A stretch of 64,000 nt of DNA from Halorussus salinisoli. GTDB lineage: Archaea > Halobacteriota > Halobacteria > Halobacteriales > Haladaptataceae. Both the position numbers and the translations under genes were made by a program. Below the pieces are notes generated by a model. The model had not been told where the DNA came from. It ran no database searches and saw only the letters and a program-made list of their open reading frames with translations. The stretch lies in assembly GCA_005239435.1 (NCBI GenBank), contig SZNP01000005.1, positions 186,001 through 250,000 on the forward strand. The letters run 5' to 3'. Positions within the stretch are counted from its first letter, which is position 1. The number at the start of each line of letters is the position of its first letter. Positions 52,448 through 60,246 of the stretch are shown here, piece by piece.

Positions 52448-53506
52448 TCAGACCGTCATCTGCATCTTCGGCATCTCGATGAAGGCGGTCTCGTACCCCT
52501 CGTGACGGGAAACTTGCGGCGGGGCGCCCACAGTGACCGTAAGTTCGTCGCCCGACTGCACGTCGTCCACGGCCGCGCCGTAGTGGTACCCGAGGTCGGG
52601 GCCGAGCGCAGGGTCGAGGACGTCGTCGTAGACCGCGCTCCCGTCGCGAGTCAGGGTCGCCGACAGCGACATGAACGGCAGGGGATAGCGGTTGTACGGC
52701 GTCCGGGCCGACACCGCGAGGTAGGACTTGCCGTCGGCGACGAAGTGAGGCGTCTCGTCGGGCGCGAACGCCACGAAGTCGGCGTCACCGCTGGCCCCCG
52801 TGCCGACGACGTTCGGCAGGTTCTCGCGCTTCGGAACCTGCGCGATGGGCATCTTCATCTCCATCGGGTCGAGCGCGCCGGGTTCGCCCTTCTTGTCGGG
52901 GAGATTCTCGTACGAGAGGTTGCCCACCTTCTCGCGGGAGTGTTCGAACTCCACGCGGAGGTTCGTCTGCTCGCCGAACGCTCCCCGAAGGTCGCCCATC
53001 CGGCGGGCCTGCATCGCGCCGACCGAGAGGTCCGCGGTGTAGGTTCCGTCGCCGTCGAGTTCCACGTTGTCGCCGAAGTGGTAGCCCATGTTCTGCGAGA
53101 GCATCGGCCAGAGGCTCCGGGAATCGACCTCCTCGCCGTCCTTCAGAATCTCCGACGAGACGTTGGCGGTCGGCAGGACGGTTTCGGTCTCCCGGTCCCA
53201 GATGGTCGCCATCAGGTGGGCGGTCACGCTCTCGCCGACCTGCGCGAGGTTGGTGTCGGTGCCCGTGATCGTCCAGAAGGCGTGTGGCTGACTGTACATC
53301 AGACCGACCTTGTACCGACCCTCGCCACCCATCCCGACCATCTCCACGCCGTCGATGTGCGACGGGTAGTAGACCTTCTTCTTCCGGTCGGCAACCGTCG
53401 TGAACTGCTGAGACGACGCCGATTCGGTGTTCACCATCCCCAGACATCCGGCGAGACCTGCGAGACCGAGCGGCGCGGTAGCACGAAGGAAGTCGCGTCG
53501 TTGCAT
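52448..53506 (-). CDS. Tat-exported lipoprotein, P19/Tpd-like iron transport domain (DUF7350-like)
   Basis: 352 residues. RRDFLRATAPLGLAGLAGC is a Tat signal ending in a lipobox (Cys21). The mature domain contains several Met-rich strands (VGMGGEGRYKVGLMYSQPH, AMQARRMGDL, EMPKMQMTV) resembling the P19/EfeO-like copper- and iron-binding fold, with two related halves. It could bind metal at the cell surface. It precedes no transporter here, so partner subunits must lie elsewhere. Confidence 0.78.
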   Translation of the reverse strand: MQRRDFLRATAPLGLAGLAGCLGMVNTESASSQQFTTVADRKKKVYYPSHIDGVEMVGMGGEGRYKVGLMYSQPHAFWTITGTDTNLAQVGESVTAHLMATIWDRETETVLPTANVSSEILKDGEEVDSRSLWPMLSQNMGYHFGDNVELDGDGTYTADLSVGAMQARRMGDLRGAFGEQTNLRVEFEHSREKVGNLSYENLPDKKGEPGALDPMEMKMPIAQVPKRENLPNVVGTGASGDADFVAFAPDETPHFVADGKSYLAVSARTPYNRYPLPFMSLSATLTRDGSAVYDDVLDPALGPDLGYHYGAAVDDVQSGDELTVTVGAPPQVSRHEGYETAFIEMPKMQMTV

Positions 53507-53581
53507 CGTCGGGGAGTAGCGGGAGCGGAAGAATACGGATTCTGGTTCGGGCGTCGAAAAGCGGGTCGGTCGCGTCCTCGC

Positions 53582-54313
53582 TCAGACCTCTCGCACGCCG
53601 TGGCGAAGCACGCCGACGCCCTCGACTTCCACTTCCACCTCGTCGCCGTCTTCGAGAGGCGCGACTCCGGCGGGCGTCCCGGTCGAAACCACGTCGCCGG
53701 GTTCGAGCGTGAGGTAGGTCGTAATCTCCTCGACGAGTTCCGGCACCGACCAGATGAACTCGTCGCGCGAGGACTGCTGGCGAGTCTCGCCGTTCACGCG
53801 CAACTCGACCGTCGCGTCGTCGGGCACCTCGTCGGGGGTAGCCAGCACCGGCCCGAGCGGCGCGGAGTTGTCGAACGCCTTCCCGCGGACCCAGTTCTGC
53901 TCGCGGTCCTGGTCGTCGCGGTTCGACACGTCGTCCATGCAGGTGAACCCCGCGACGTACTCCATCGCCTCATCCGCGGCGACGTCGCGGGCCTGTTCGC
54001 CGATGACGACCGCCAGTTCGGCCTCGTGGTCCACGCGCTCCTTTCCGGCCGGGAGCGTCACGGTGTCGCCGTGGGCCGAGAGGGCGTTCGGGGGTTTGAG
54101 GAACAGCAGCGGACGCTCCGGTGGTTCCTTGTTTCGCTCCGCGGCGTGGTCGGCGTAGTTCAACCCCACGCAGACTATCTTGCTGGGGTCGGCGGGCGGG
54201 AGGAGTTCGACTTCGGACTCGTCGTAGGTCCGGTCACCGAATTCGATGCCGTCGTCGGTCCACTCGCCGGTTCGGGTAGAGCCTGCGGGGTCACGGAATC
54301 TGACTTTTCGCAT
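53582..54313 (-). CDS. Fumarylacetoacetate hydrolase family protein
   Basis: 243 residues. KIVCVGLNYADHAAERN, ERVDHEAELAVVIG (metal Glu) and GFTCMDDVSNRDDQ (metal Asp) are the FAH domain landmarks, and TYLTLEPGDVVSTGTPAGVAP ends the fold. It hydrolyses or decarboxylates acylpyruvates; the exact substrate is not known. ATG 54313 is preferred over far longer upstream frames that run into repeat DNA. Confidence 0.88.
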   Translation of the reverse strand: MRKVRFRDPAGSTRTGEWTDDGIEFGDRTYDESEVELLPPADPSKIVCVGLNYADHAAERNKEPPERPLLFLKPPNALSAHGDTVTLPAGKERVDHEAELAVVIGEQARDVAADEAMEYVAGFTCMDDVSNRDDQDREQNWVRGKAFDNSAPLGPVLATPDEVPDDATVELRVNGETRQQSSRDEFIWSVPELVEEITTYLTLEPGDVVSTGTPAGVAPLEDGDEVEVEVEGVGVLRHGVREV

Positions 54314-54775
54314 GTGAGTGGGTGTGTGGCGGGGTGGTAAAGAGGTTCGCGAATCCGCAAGCGTTTGGGGGTTCCGTAGGCGGGCGATGGAAACCGGCGG
54401 TTTGGACTGCCGACTCCGAGGAATTGCCGCGCTGGCGGCCCGGACTCGACCAGACGCTAGCGACTTCTTGAGTCGGAAACGATGACATCTACAGCACCTC
54501 CCACCGAACGGAAGCGAAACGCTAGCTACTTCTTGAGCAGAGGAGTCACCGCAACCGCACAGCACCGCGACAGCGGACCTCACGCCTCCCCAACCGCTTG
54601 CGCTTCTCGGCCTTCGGCCTGCGATGCTCAGCCCTTGCGCGGTTGGCGCGGCGCTCGTGAGCACCGCGCCAGCACGCGCCGGGAGGTTTACAAAGACGAG
54701 CAAAACCGAGGGTGGAGAAATGTACAGACATCTAAGGAAAACGAAAATACGCGTCTAAGAAAGGTATAATTAGCT
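54314..54775. other. Intergenic region with second repeat family
   Basis: This 462-nt gap contains the repeat at 54521-54681. A short relative of its left end lies at about 54458-54478 (GCTAGCGACTTCTTGAGTCGG versus GCTAGCTACTTCTTGAGCAG). Near 54750 it turns AT-rich, marking the end of the minus-strand gene. No gene is supported. Confidence 0.5.
54521..54681. repeat. Second intergenic repeat family, copy 2
   Basis: It shares ordered blocks with 367-500 (see that entry) and adds an internal hairpin CTCGGCCTTCGGCCT. The two copies have different lengths, which fits a structured repeat that tolerates insertions. Confidence 0.6.
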
Positions 54776-56068
54776 CTAATTCGGCGTCGGAAGCGACCGC
54801 TTCTCCCGCGGCGGGAGCAGGAAGTTCCCGCGCCGGAGAACCTCCATGTACTGCAAGATGCCGTTGTTGTTCTTCTGGCCGACCGCCGACCGCTCGGCCA
54901 CGTCCTCGCCGTTCATCGCCTCGCGGGTGTCCACGAAGTCCGAGACGGTGCGCTGGAGCGAGACGAAGTGGAGTCCCGCTCGGCCGCCGTCGGTCGAGTT
55001 GAAGTCCCGGCGAATCATCAGCGGCGACCCGTCGTCGTCCCGCGCCCGAGCCGACTTCTGGGAGTGGCCGACCACTCCCTTCGTCCGGGCGTGGTCCTCG
55101 GTGTGGGCCGGACAGCCTCGCTCCTCCATCTGCGCGGAGTCGCCGAGGTTGTCGCCCGCTCCCTCCACGAGGTCCTCCTCGGCGTGGACCGGGCAGAACA
55201 TCTTGCCGACGCGCTGGGACCGACTGTCCTGCTCGTACCACTGCTGTAGATTCAGCCGAATCTTCGAGAGTTGGTGGGTCGTCCCGCCCGCGAAGGGACC
55301 GTCACGAATCGTCACGCGGTCCTCGGTCGCCTGGTTCTTCTGGAATCCCGACTTGAAGCCCATGAACAGCGGCGCGTCCTCGGACACCGGGTCGGAGTCG
55401 GGGATGCCCTCCGCGTCCTGATTGTCGGCGGGCAGACCCTCGCCGACGAACCCCGTCCGGCGGTCGGCCCGCTCGAAGACTCCCGAGAGGTCGGCCTCCA
55501 TCTCGACGCCGTTGAGTTCCGACTTCTCGCCGAGCAGAGCCTCCTCGGCCGCCAGCACGACCGACGCGTGGTCGCTGGCGAGGTGGACCACGGCGTCCTG
55601 CTGGTCGAGTTCCGGGTCCTCGAACGACGCGAGCGCCCTCGGTTGCTGCAAATCGACCGACTCCGGGAGGTCGGCATCGAATCGCTCGAAGTACGACGGC
55701 GAGTAGCCGACAGTGAACAGCAGGCCGTCGTTGCCCCGGGCGTAGGCGCGTTCGAGACTTCGAAACGCCGTCTCGACGGTCTTCCGGTCGTCGTCGCTCG
55801 GGGTCCCGTCGGTCGCGTAGTTCAGCAGGAGGAGGACGCGGTGGCGCGGCGCGACGTCGTTTCCGTGGTCGTCGGTCGCCAGAAACTCGTTCCACGCGTG
55901 CTGGCGCGCGGGGAGCGTCGAGAGGTCGTCGGGACCGGCCGATACGTCCGGTTCACCGTTCCGACCCAGACACGCCGACAGCGCCGAGGCACCCCCGATA
56001 GCGACGGCGGCCTTTGCGAACTGCCGACGAGAGAGTCGTCCGGGTTCGGATGGCCCAGTGTCGTCCAT
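54776..56068 (-). CDS. Tat-exported DyP/EfeB-like peroxidase-fold protein (DUF7405-like)
   Basis: About 430 residues. SRRQFAKAAVAIGGASALSAC is a Tat signal with a possible lipobox Cys. The mature domain parallels DyP peroxidases: TGFVGEGLPADN at the GxxDG position (here G-E-G), QQWYEQDSRSQRVGKMFCP at the QExxxGRxK region, and GLHFVSLQRTVSDFV at the end. The proximal His motif (AHIR) reads LMIRR, so the usual heme ligand is absent; a His seven or more residues earlier could substitute. EfeB-type enzymes serve iron uptake from heme. The P19-like gene lies 1.3 kb downstream. Confidence 0.72.
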   Translation of the reverse strand: MDDTGPSEPGRLSRRQFAKAAVAIGGASALSACLGRNGEPDVSAGPDDLSTLPARQHAWNEFLATDDHGNDVAPRHRVLLLLNYATDGTPSDDDRKTVETAFRSLERAYARGNDGLLFTVGYSPSYFERFDADLPESVDLQQPRALASFEDPELDQQDAVVHLASDHASVVLAAEEALLGEKSELNGVEMEADLSGVFERADRRTGFVGEGLPADNQDAEGIPDSDPVSEDAPLFMGFKSGFQKNQATEDRVTIRDGPFAGGTTHQLSKIRLNLQQWYEQDSRSQRVGKMFCPVHAEEDLVEGAGDNLGDSAQMEERGCPAHTEDHARTKGVVGHSQKSARARDDDGSPLMIRRDFNSTDGGRAGLHFVSLQRTVSDFVDTREAMNGEDVAERSAVGQKNNNGILQYMEVLRRGNFLLPPREKRSLPTPN

Positions 56069-56331
56069 CGGTGTAGGCTTAGGACACGGCGCGAAAGGGG
56101 GTTCTGGTTCGGACGTCGAAAACGCGCCGACGCGCATCGAGGTGACGGAGAACGGTCCCTCACGTTGGACGCTCCGAACCCCAACGCGAAACGACTCCGG
56201 TCTCTTCACCGCGGGTCCCGTACCCGGTCACAGCGGCGAAGTCGGTCGCGCGGAACGCTTTTGCCGCTCGTGTTCAGAATGAACACGTCTCATGCTAGCT
56301 GCGAGAAGTAGCGAGAATGGGGGACGGAGCA

Positions 56332-56784
56332 ATGAACGAGGGGGAAGGGACGGTGAACGTGTTCGTGAGGGAGATTGGCCGAGCGGAAACGCCACGGGAA
56401 CTACGGTTTTCGAGCGAACGGATAGTCGTCGAAGACAACATCGGTGAGTCGATACACGTACACGTCGGAACTACTCGTCTGGAGTTCTCTATCGAGAACT
56501 ATCTGGAGTTCGCTGATTGCATCGAAGGGGCCAAGCGGAGAGTCGAGGATGGGGATTATCGAGGAAGGGCTCGGAGCGACGACTCTGTCCGACGGGAAGG
56601 CTGTAGCGGTCGAACACAACGAAAGCGACCGCATCCACCTCCACGTCGACGATTTCCGGTTATCGTTCTCCCTGGAGGAGTTCGACCGGTTCGCCAACGC
56701 CGTCAAGGAGGGGAAAGAAGACCTACTGCAGACGAAGGATGGAGTATAGTCGAGAAGAAGCCCGGCACCTCGAACGTCTGTTGA
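56332..56784 (+). CDS. Hypothetical protein, probable frameshifted first half of a two-domain protein
   Basis: 150 residues from ATG 56332 (a second ATG at 56317). Residues 1-70 form a compact domain (SERIVVEDNIGESIHVHVG, RLEFSIENYLEFADCIEGA) that resembles the next frame (VAVEHNESDRIHLHV, RLSFSLEEFDRFANAV). After about residue 75 the sequence becomes Arg-rich and reads through the next gene in the wrong frame. It looks as if one base was gained or two lost near 56550. The function is unknown. Confidence 0.5.
   Translation: MNEGEGTVNVFVREIGRAETPRELRFSSERIVVEDNIGESIHVHVGTTRLEFSIENYLEFADCIEGAKRRVEDGDYRGRARSDDSVRREGCSGRTQRKRPHPPPRRRFPVIVLPGGVRPVRQRRQGGERRPTADEGWSIVEKKPGTSNVC
56549..56749 (+). 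CDS. Hypothetical protein, paralogous second half of the frameshifted pair
   Basis: 66 residues from ATG 56549, in the +1 frame relative to the preceding gene. It repeats the domain of its neighbour, with the block IHLHVDDFRLSFSLEEFDRF matching IHVHVGTTRLEFSIENYLEF. It was either a separate small gene or the second half of a two-domain protein. It overlaps the next gene start by 11 nt. Confidence 0.5.
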   Translation: MGIIEEGLGATTLSDGKAVAVEHNESDRIHLHVDDFRLSFSLEEFDRFANAVKEGKEDLLQTKDGV

Positions 56785-57493
56785 CCGAACTGGTGGACTC
56801 CGACATCACGTTCGTGATTCCCCGGGGACATCAGAACCTTCCGCGTTCGGTGCCTGGGAGCGACGTCGACGTGTACGTCGCCGCCGACGACTTCGAGAGG
56901 CCGATTCGGATTTCGAAACGGCTACAGTTCCGATCGGAACGGACCGACACAGGAGGGTTCGTGGATAAAATCGTGGCGAACCCCGGCCGGGTGAAAGACG
57001 GACTGCTGACCGAGCGGGAAAAGGTGCTGAGACTCGCTCTGGAAACCCTCACTCGGAGAACGTCCGCTCCGGATACCAGGAGTGGAGGGAACGGTACGGG
57101 GACGTCCTGTTGCAGTTGATGAACCACGTCGGCTACGAATCGCCGATGCAGAGCGAAGTCCGGAACGTGATTCGCGTCGACCCGGAGGTAGAGGAATCCC
57201 TGTTCCGGCATCGTCGGTTCGCAGACGGGATTCCGGTCCCGTCGGAACCCGACGAGCTGGCCCACCTGATCCGTCGAGGAGTCTTCCCGCACGGCGGGGA
57301 GTTTCCGCCGTACTACAAACGCCGATGTGAGGAACTCTCCGAGCGGGTCTTCTCGTCCCCCGAACTGGAAGACCGGTTCGAACGACTGCTCTCGCTGTTG
57401 TTCTTCGATGCCGACCGCGTCGTCCGGGACCACGTAGAACGCGACGCCTACGACCGACTCGAACCCGAACTACGCTCCTTCTCGGACTACTGA
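56739..57493 (+). pseudogene. Nucleotidyltransferase-like gene broken by a frameshift
   Basis: The frame from 56739 encodes FVIPRGHQNLPRSVPGSDVDVYVAADDF, whose G-S-D-V-D-V is the nucleotidyltransferase-fold motif, then about 70 further residues. After about 57045 the coding frame moves by -1 and continues as HSENVRSGYQEWRERYGDVLLQLMNH through to YDRLEPELRSFSDY, ending at 57493. Together the two parts give about 250 residues. A single-base loss near 57041-57055 explains the break. A capsule or glycan locus nucleotidyltransferase is the nearest resemblance. Confidence 0.6.
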
Positions 57494-57568
57494 CTCGCTC
57501 CCGGGACTGGACTTCTAGCGTCGAAGGAGTCGAAGAGCGACCAGGAGGGTGGATTCGACCGCGTGGCG

Positions 57569-58480
57569 TCACGGTGGTTGCTCGTAGTCGTCGGTAAACC
57601 CGCCCTCCGTCGATTCGATTCCCGTCGCTCTCGCCCAGTCGTCCGGAACGATATCTGTCAAGTCGGGATGCGAGAGGTTGTTCCGCGCTCTTCGGCTCAG
57701 TTCGTCGGGGGATTCGGCACGTCGGATTTCGTTCCGAATCGCCTGCCAGTCGGCGTGTCGAACCCGGACGAGTACCGGAATCTCGTCGATACCGAGGAGT
57801 TTCGCTATCGAGAGTCTGTGATTTCCATTGCCGCTCTTCGCCAGTTCCCCGTTCCGGTGAACGTTCACGACGACTTCGTTGAGGAGAATGTGGTCGGTGT
57901 CGTACGACGAGTCCCGTACACGGTCCGGCTCTTCGCGGAGTAACTCTCGCTGTGACTTGTATCCCTCGGTGGATATCCGCTCGTAGAGATCGTCTATCGC
58001 CTCGACGTAAGCGTCTAACTCCGATACGTTGTCGAACTTCCGCGCGTACAACGGAGGTCCGTCGTTTCGCAACCGCGAGTAGTACTCCCGATACAGTTCC
58101 GTATCCTCCCACGCGACGCCGCCCACGTATCGTCGTTCGATGGACCAGTAGACGAGTTCGTCCTCGAAAACGCCGGTGTGTTCGTCCCACGTTCCGTCAA
58201 GTACTTGACCGAAACTGTACGTCATCCTCCTGTCGTAGTACGCGATTCTATCGGGGTCGACCCACACCAACCGAAGCGGGTTCGCGTCACTCACGCTCGG
58301 AATCGAGCGCGAGCGTGCCTCGAACCAGTAGTAGAGTACTTCCGGAGGTAATCGCTCGATAAACCATCTCCGGAGGTTCGAGCCCAGTTCTCGAACGAAG
58401 GGTTCGAATCCCTCGTCGACGAGAGTACGATACCTCTCCGTCCTCGTCTCCACGTTCCGTCCGTCTCCCTGTCGGCTCAT
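57569..58480 (-). CDS. ParB-like nuclease-fold protein
   Basis: 303 residues. A helical N-terminal part (1-120) is followed by a ParB/Srx-like core: ILLNEVVVNVHRNGELAKSGNGNHRLSIAKLLGIDEIPVLVRVRH, in which G-N-H-R is the ParB box 2 signature. Plasmid-segregation partners are absent, so this is not a partition protein. Similar proteins occur in glycan clusters without known roles. It converges on the degraded nucleotidyltransferase gene with a gap of 75 nt. Confidence 0.7.
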   Translation of the reverse strand: MSRQGDGRNVETRTERYRTLVDEGFEPFVRELGSNLRRWFIERLPPEVLYYWFEARSRSIPSVSDANPLRLVWVDPDRIAYYDRRMTYSFGQVLDGTWDEHTGVFEDELVYWSIERRYVGGVAWEDTELYREYYSRLRNDGPPLYARKFDNVSELDAYVEAIDDLYERISTEGYKSQRELLREEPDRVRDSSYDTDHILLNEVVVNVHRNGELAKSGNGNHRLSIAKLLGIDEIPVLVRVRHADWQAIRNEIRRAESPDELSRRARNNLSHPDLTDIVPDDWARATGIESTEGGFTDDYEQPP

Positions 58481-58749
58481 TAGTATCGGGTTCGTTAGCG
58501 GTGTCTAAAACCGTTACAGAGAATGGGATAGATAGTGAAATATTTTTGGAATAATGACGCCTCGAACTTCGCAGATTAAAAATATTAGAAGTTCATCATG
58601 AATGGGTTTGCATCCCGTACGCCGTCGGGACGTGCCCGACCGAAACGAACGCCGAACCGCGAGCGTGAGGACGGGCGACCGTCGAAAGGTCGGCGACGGC
58701 GAAGGCGGTGGTCCCGGACGTGACCGGGAAATACGAGCGGTAGAGCCGA
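58481..58749. other. Intergenic region with possible leaderless basic peptide
   Basis: It holds AT-rich stretches (GAAATATTTTTGG near 58536 and ATTAAAAATATTA near 58577). About 10-20 nt after the second, an ATG at 58598 opens a 41-codon frame to TGA at 58721-58723. The product is strongly basic (GRRRRRRWSR near its end), unlike haloarchaeal proteins. Coding status is doubtful. Confidence 0.4.
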
Positions 58750-59262
58750 CTAGCCTTCCTCGACCAGTCCGTCCACTAACTTCGTGAACCGGTCGACCAT
58801 GCGTTCGGGAAGCGAGGGCGTGACCTCGCCGAGCAGGTCGGCGGTCGCCTCCGGCCGGGCAGGTTCGAGGTGGACGCGATTGCCTTCCCGGCGCTTGTCC
58901 ACGAGGTCGTAGTCGGTCAGGTTGTCGAGGTGCCACTCGACAGTACTCCGAGCGAGCCCGAGTTCGTCGGCCAGTTCGGCGGGCGTGGTCGCCCCGGAGT
59001 CGAGCAGGTGGGCCAGCACGTCGCGGGCGGTCTCGCGTCGAAACATGGCGAGCGCCGACCGCTCCCAGTCGTCGAATCGAGGCGGATAGAGGTGAGTCCG
59101 ACCCTGCACCTCGTCGGTCACGACCTCCTCGTCGGCGGTGAGTCGCCGGAGGTGGTACTGGACCTGCCCCGGTGCGAGGTCGAGCGCCCGGACGACCGCG
59201 TTGAAGTGGACGCCGGGGTTCGCACGGACGTGGTCGGCGATGGACCGGCGCGTCTCGTTCAT
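58750..59262 (-). CDS. Tandem winged-helix transcription regulator
   Basis: 170 residues. Two winged-helix units: IADHVRANPGVHFNAVVRAL with APGQVQYHLRRL (1-60) and DVLAHLLDSGATTPAELADEL with ARSTVEWHLDNL (80-150). It is related to the ArsR/MarR-like haloarchaeal double-HTH proteins. ATG 59262 overlaps the stop of the membrane-protein gene upstream in the operon (ATGA), so it may respond to that protein or regulate its own operon. Confidence 0.87.
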   Translation of the reverse strand: MNETRRSIADHVRANPGVHFNAVVRALDLAPGQVQYHLRRLTADEEVVTDEVQGRTHLYPPRFDDWERSALAMFRRETARDVLAHLLDSGATTPAELADELGLARSTVEWHLDNLTDYDLVDKRREGNRVHLEPARPEATADLLGEVTPSLPERMVDRFTKLVDGLVEEG

Positions 59263-59678
59263 GGTTCGTCCTCCCGGGAGACCTCGCTCTCGACCGGCGT
59301 ACCGCCGCCGTCGCTCCGAATCGGCGGGTCGTCTCCGCTGTCGACGGACTTGCGGACCGACCGCGCGTCGTAGACGACCGCGACGACCAGCGCCGCCATC
59401 ACCACGTCGAATCCGTGTTCGAGCAGGTGGTGCGGTCCGGCAGCGACCGACCCGGTGAGCGTCATCGCCGCGACTGCGGTCCGGGCCAGCAGGGTCGCCA
59501 GTGCCAGCGTCACCAGCAGGTACGACCGGGAACGCCGCTGGATCAGTGCCGTTAGCGCGAGACCGAGGACCACCGCCGACCCGAGACCCGCCAGCGCGAG
59601 GAGCACGACGAAGACCGGGCCCGCGCTCGCACCGTGTCCGGCGTCGAGGACCATCCACGCCGTAGACGAAGGGGACAT
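59259..59678 (-). CDS. Small membrane protein (DUF7471-like)
   Basis: About 139 residues with four hydrophobic helices. Patterns GPVFVVLLALAGLGSAVVLG, SYLLVTLALATLLARTAV and HHLLEHGFDVVMAALVVAVVYDAR resemble a haloarchaeal family I recall as DUF7471 (not verified). Two His residues in the third helix (HHLLEH) could bind metal or heme. ATG 59678 is chosen; the longer frame upstream is non-coding. It is translationally coupled to the double winged-helix regulator. Confidence 0.75.
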   Translation of the reverse strand: MSPSSTAWMVLDAGHGASAGPVFVVLLALAGLGSAVVLGLALTALIQRRSRSYLLVTLALATLLARTAVAAMTLTGSVAAGPHHLLEHGFDVVMAALVVAVVYDARSVRKSVDSGDDPPIRSDGGGTPVESEVSREDEP

Positions 59679-59797
59679 ACCCTCCCGTACTCGCCGAGCG
59701 GATTTACGGATTCGGGTCGGGGCGCGACGGTAGCGGTCCAAGCGGAACGTGGCACGGGCCGACGAACCCACCGGACGAAACAGCGGAAACGACGGTG

Positions 59798-59938
59798 TTA
59801 GCTCAGCCGGGGGTCCGGAGCCTCGACTTCGTGGTCGCATCGCGGGCATCGGTAGCGAGTACCGTCCTCCGCCACGAACTTTCGAGTCGGCCCGACGTAC
59901 CAACAGTTCGGGCATCGACGGATCGGGAGTCGAATCAC
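59798..59938 (-). CDS. Zinc-ribbon microprotein
   Basis: A 46-residue frame runs from GTG 59938 to TAA 59798. It reads RRCPNCWYVGPTRKFVAEDG then YRCPRCDHEVEAPDPRL, a full zinc ribbon (Cys9, Cys12, Cys31, Cys34). Unlike the microprotein at 41374 it has an insert of the DG-T-R type typical of DUF7563-like halo-archaeal ribbons. It precedes the membrane-protein operon in the same direction, about 120 nt upstream. Confidence 0.7.
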   Translation of the reverse strand: MIRLPIRRCPNCWYVGPTRKFVAEDGTRYRCPRCDHEVEAPDPRLS

Positions 59939-60246
59939 GTCCGAACGGACGGGCTACTCACCCAAAAGCGAGTCGCCGCGGACGGGTCGCCGACGCGGGG
60001 AGCGAGCGATTGCGGCGAGAAGACAGCGGAAAGGCCGGTGTGGCCGAGCGCGGTACGGCCGAAAAGACAGCGGAAACGGCGGGGTTGGGCCGGGAGCGTC
60101 GCGGTCCGATAGAACACTGTGGCGACGGAGTAAAGAAAGAATAACTAACGTCTAACGAATGTAAATGTTGCCCTGGACTCTGTTCGGTGTCTCGGACTTC
60201 CGGCCGGAGCGCGAGACTGATTAGGCTCTGGCCCCCAAATCCGGCA
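59939..60246. other. Intergenic region with direct repeats
   Basis: This 308-nt spacer holds two related copies of CAGCGGAAAsGsCGGkGTkGsC at 60024 and 60068; a third lies within the 3' end of the microprotein (59781). Near 60138-60165 the DNA becomes AT-rich (GAATAACTAACGTCTAACG), probably a promoter region for the MBL gene. No further gene is seen. Confidence 0.45.

Noticed and set aside
57569-58480. Plasmid partition protein ParB
   Set aside because: No ParA gene or parS repeats are near and the N-terminal domain differs.
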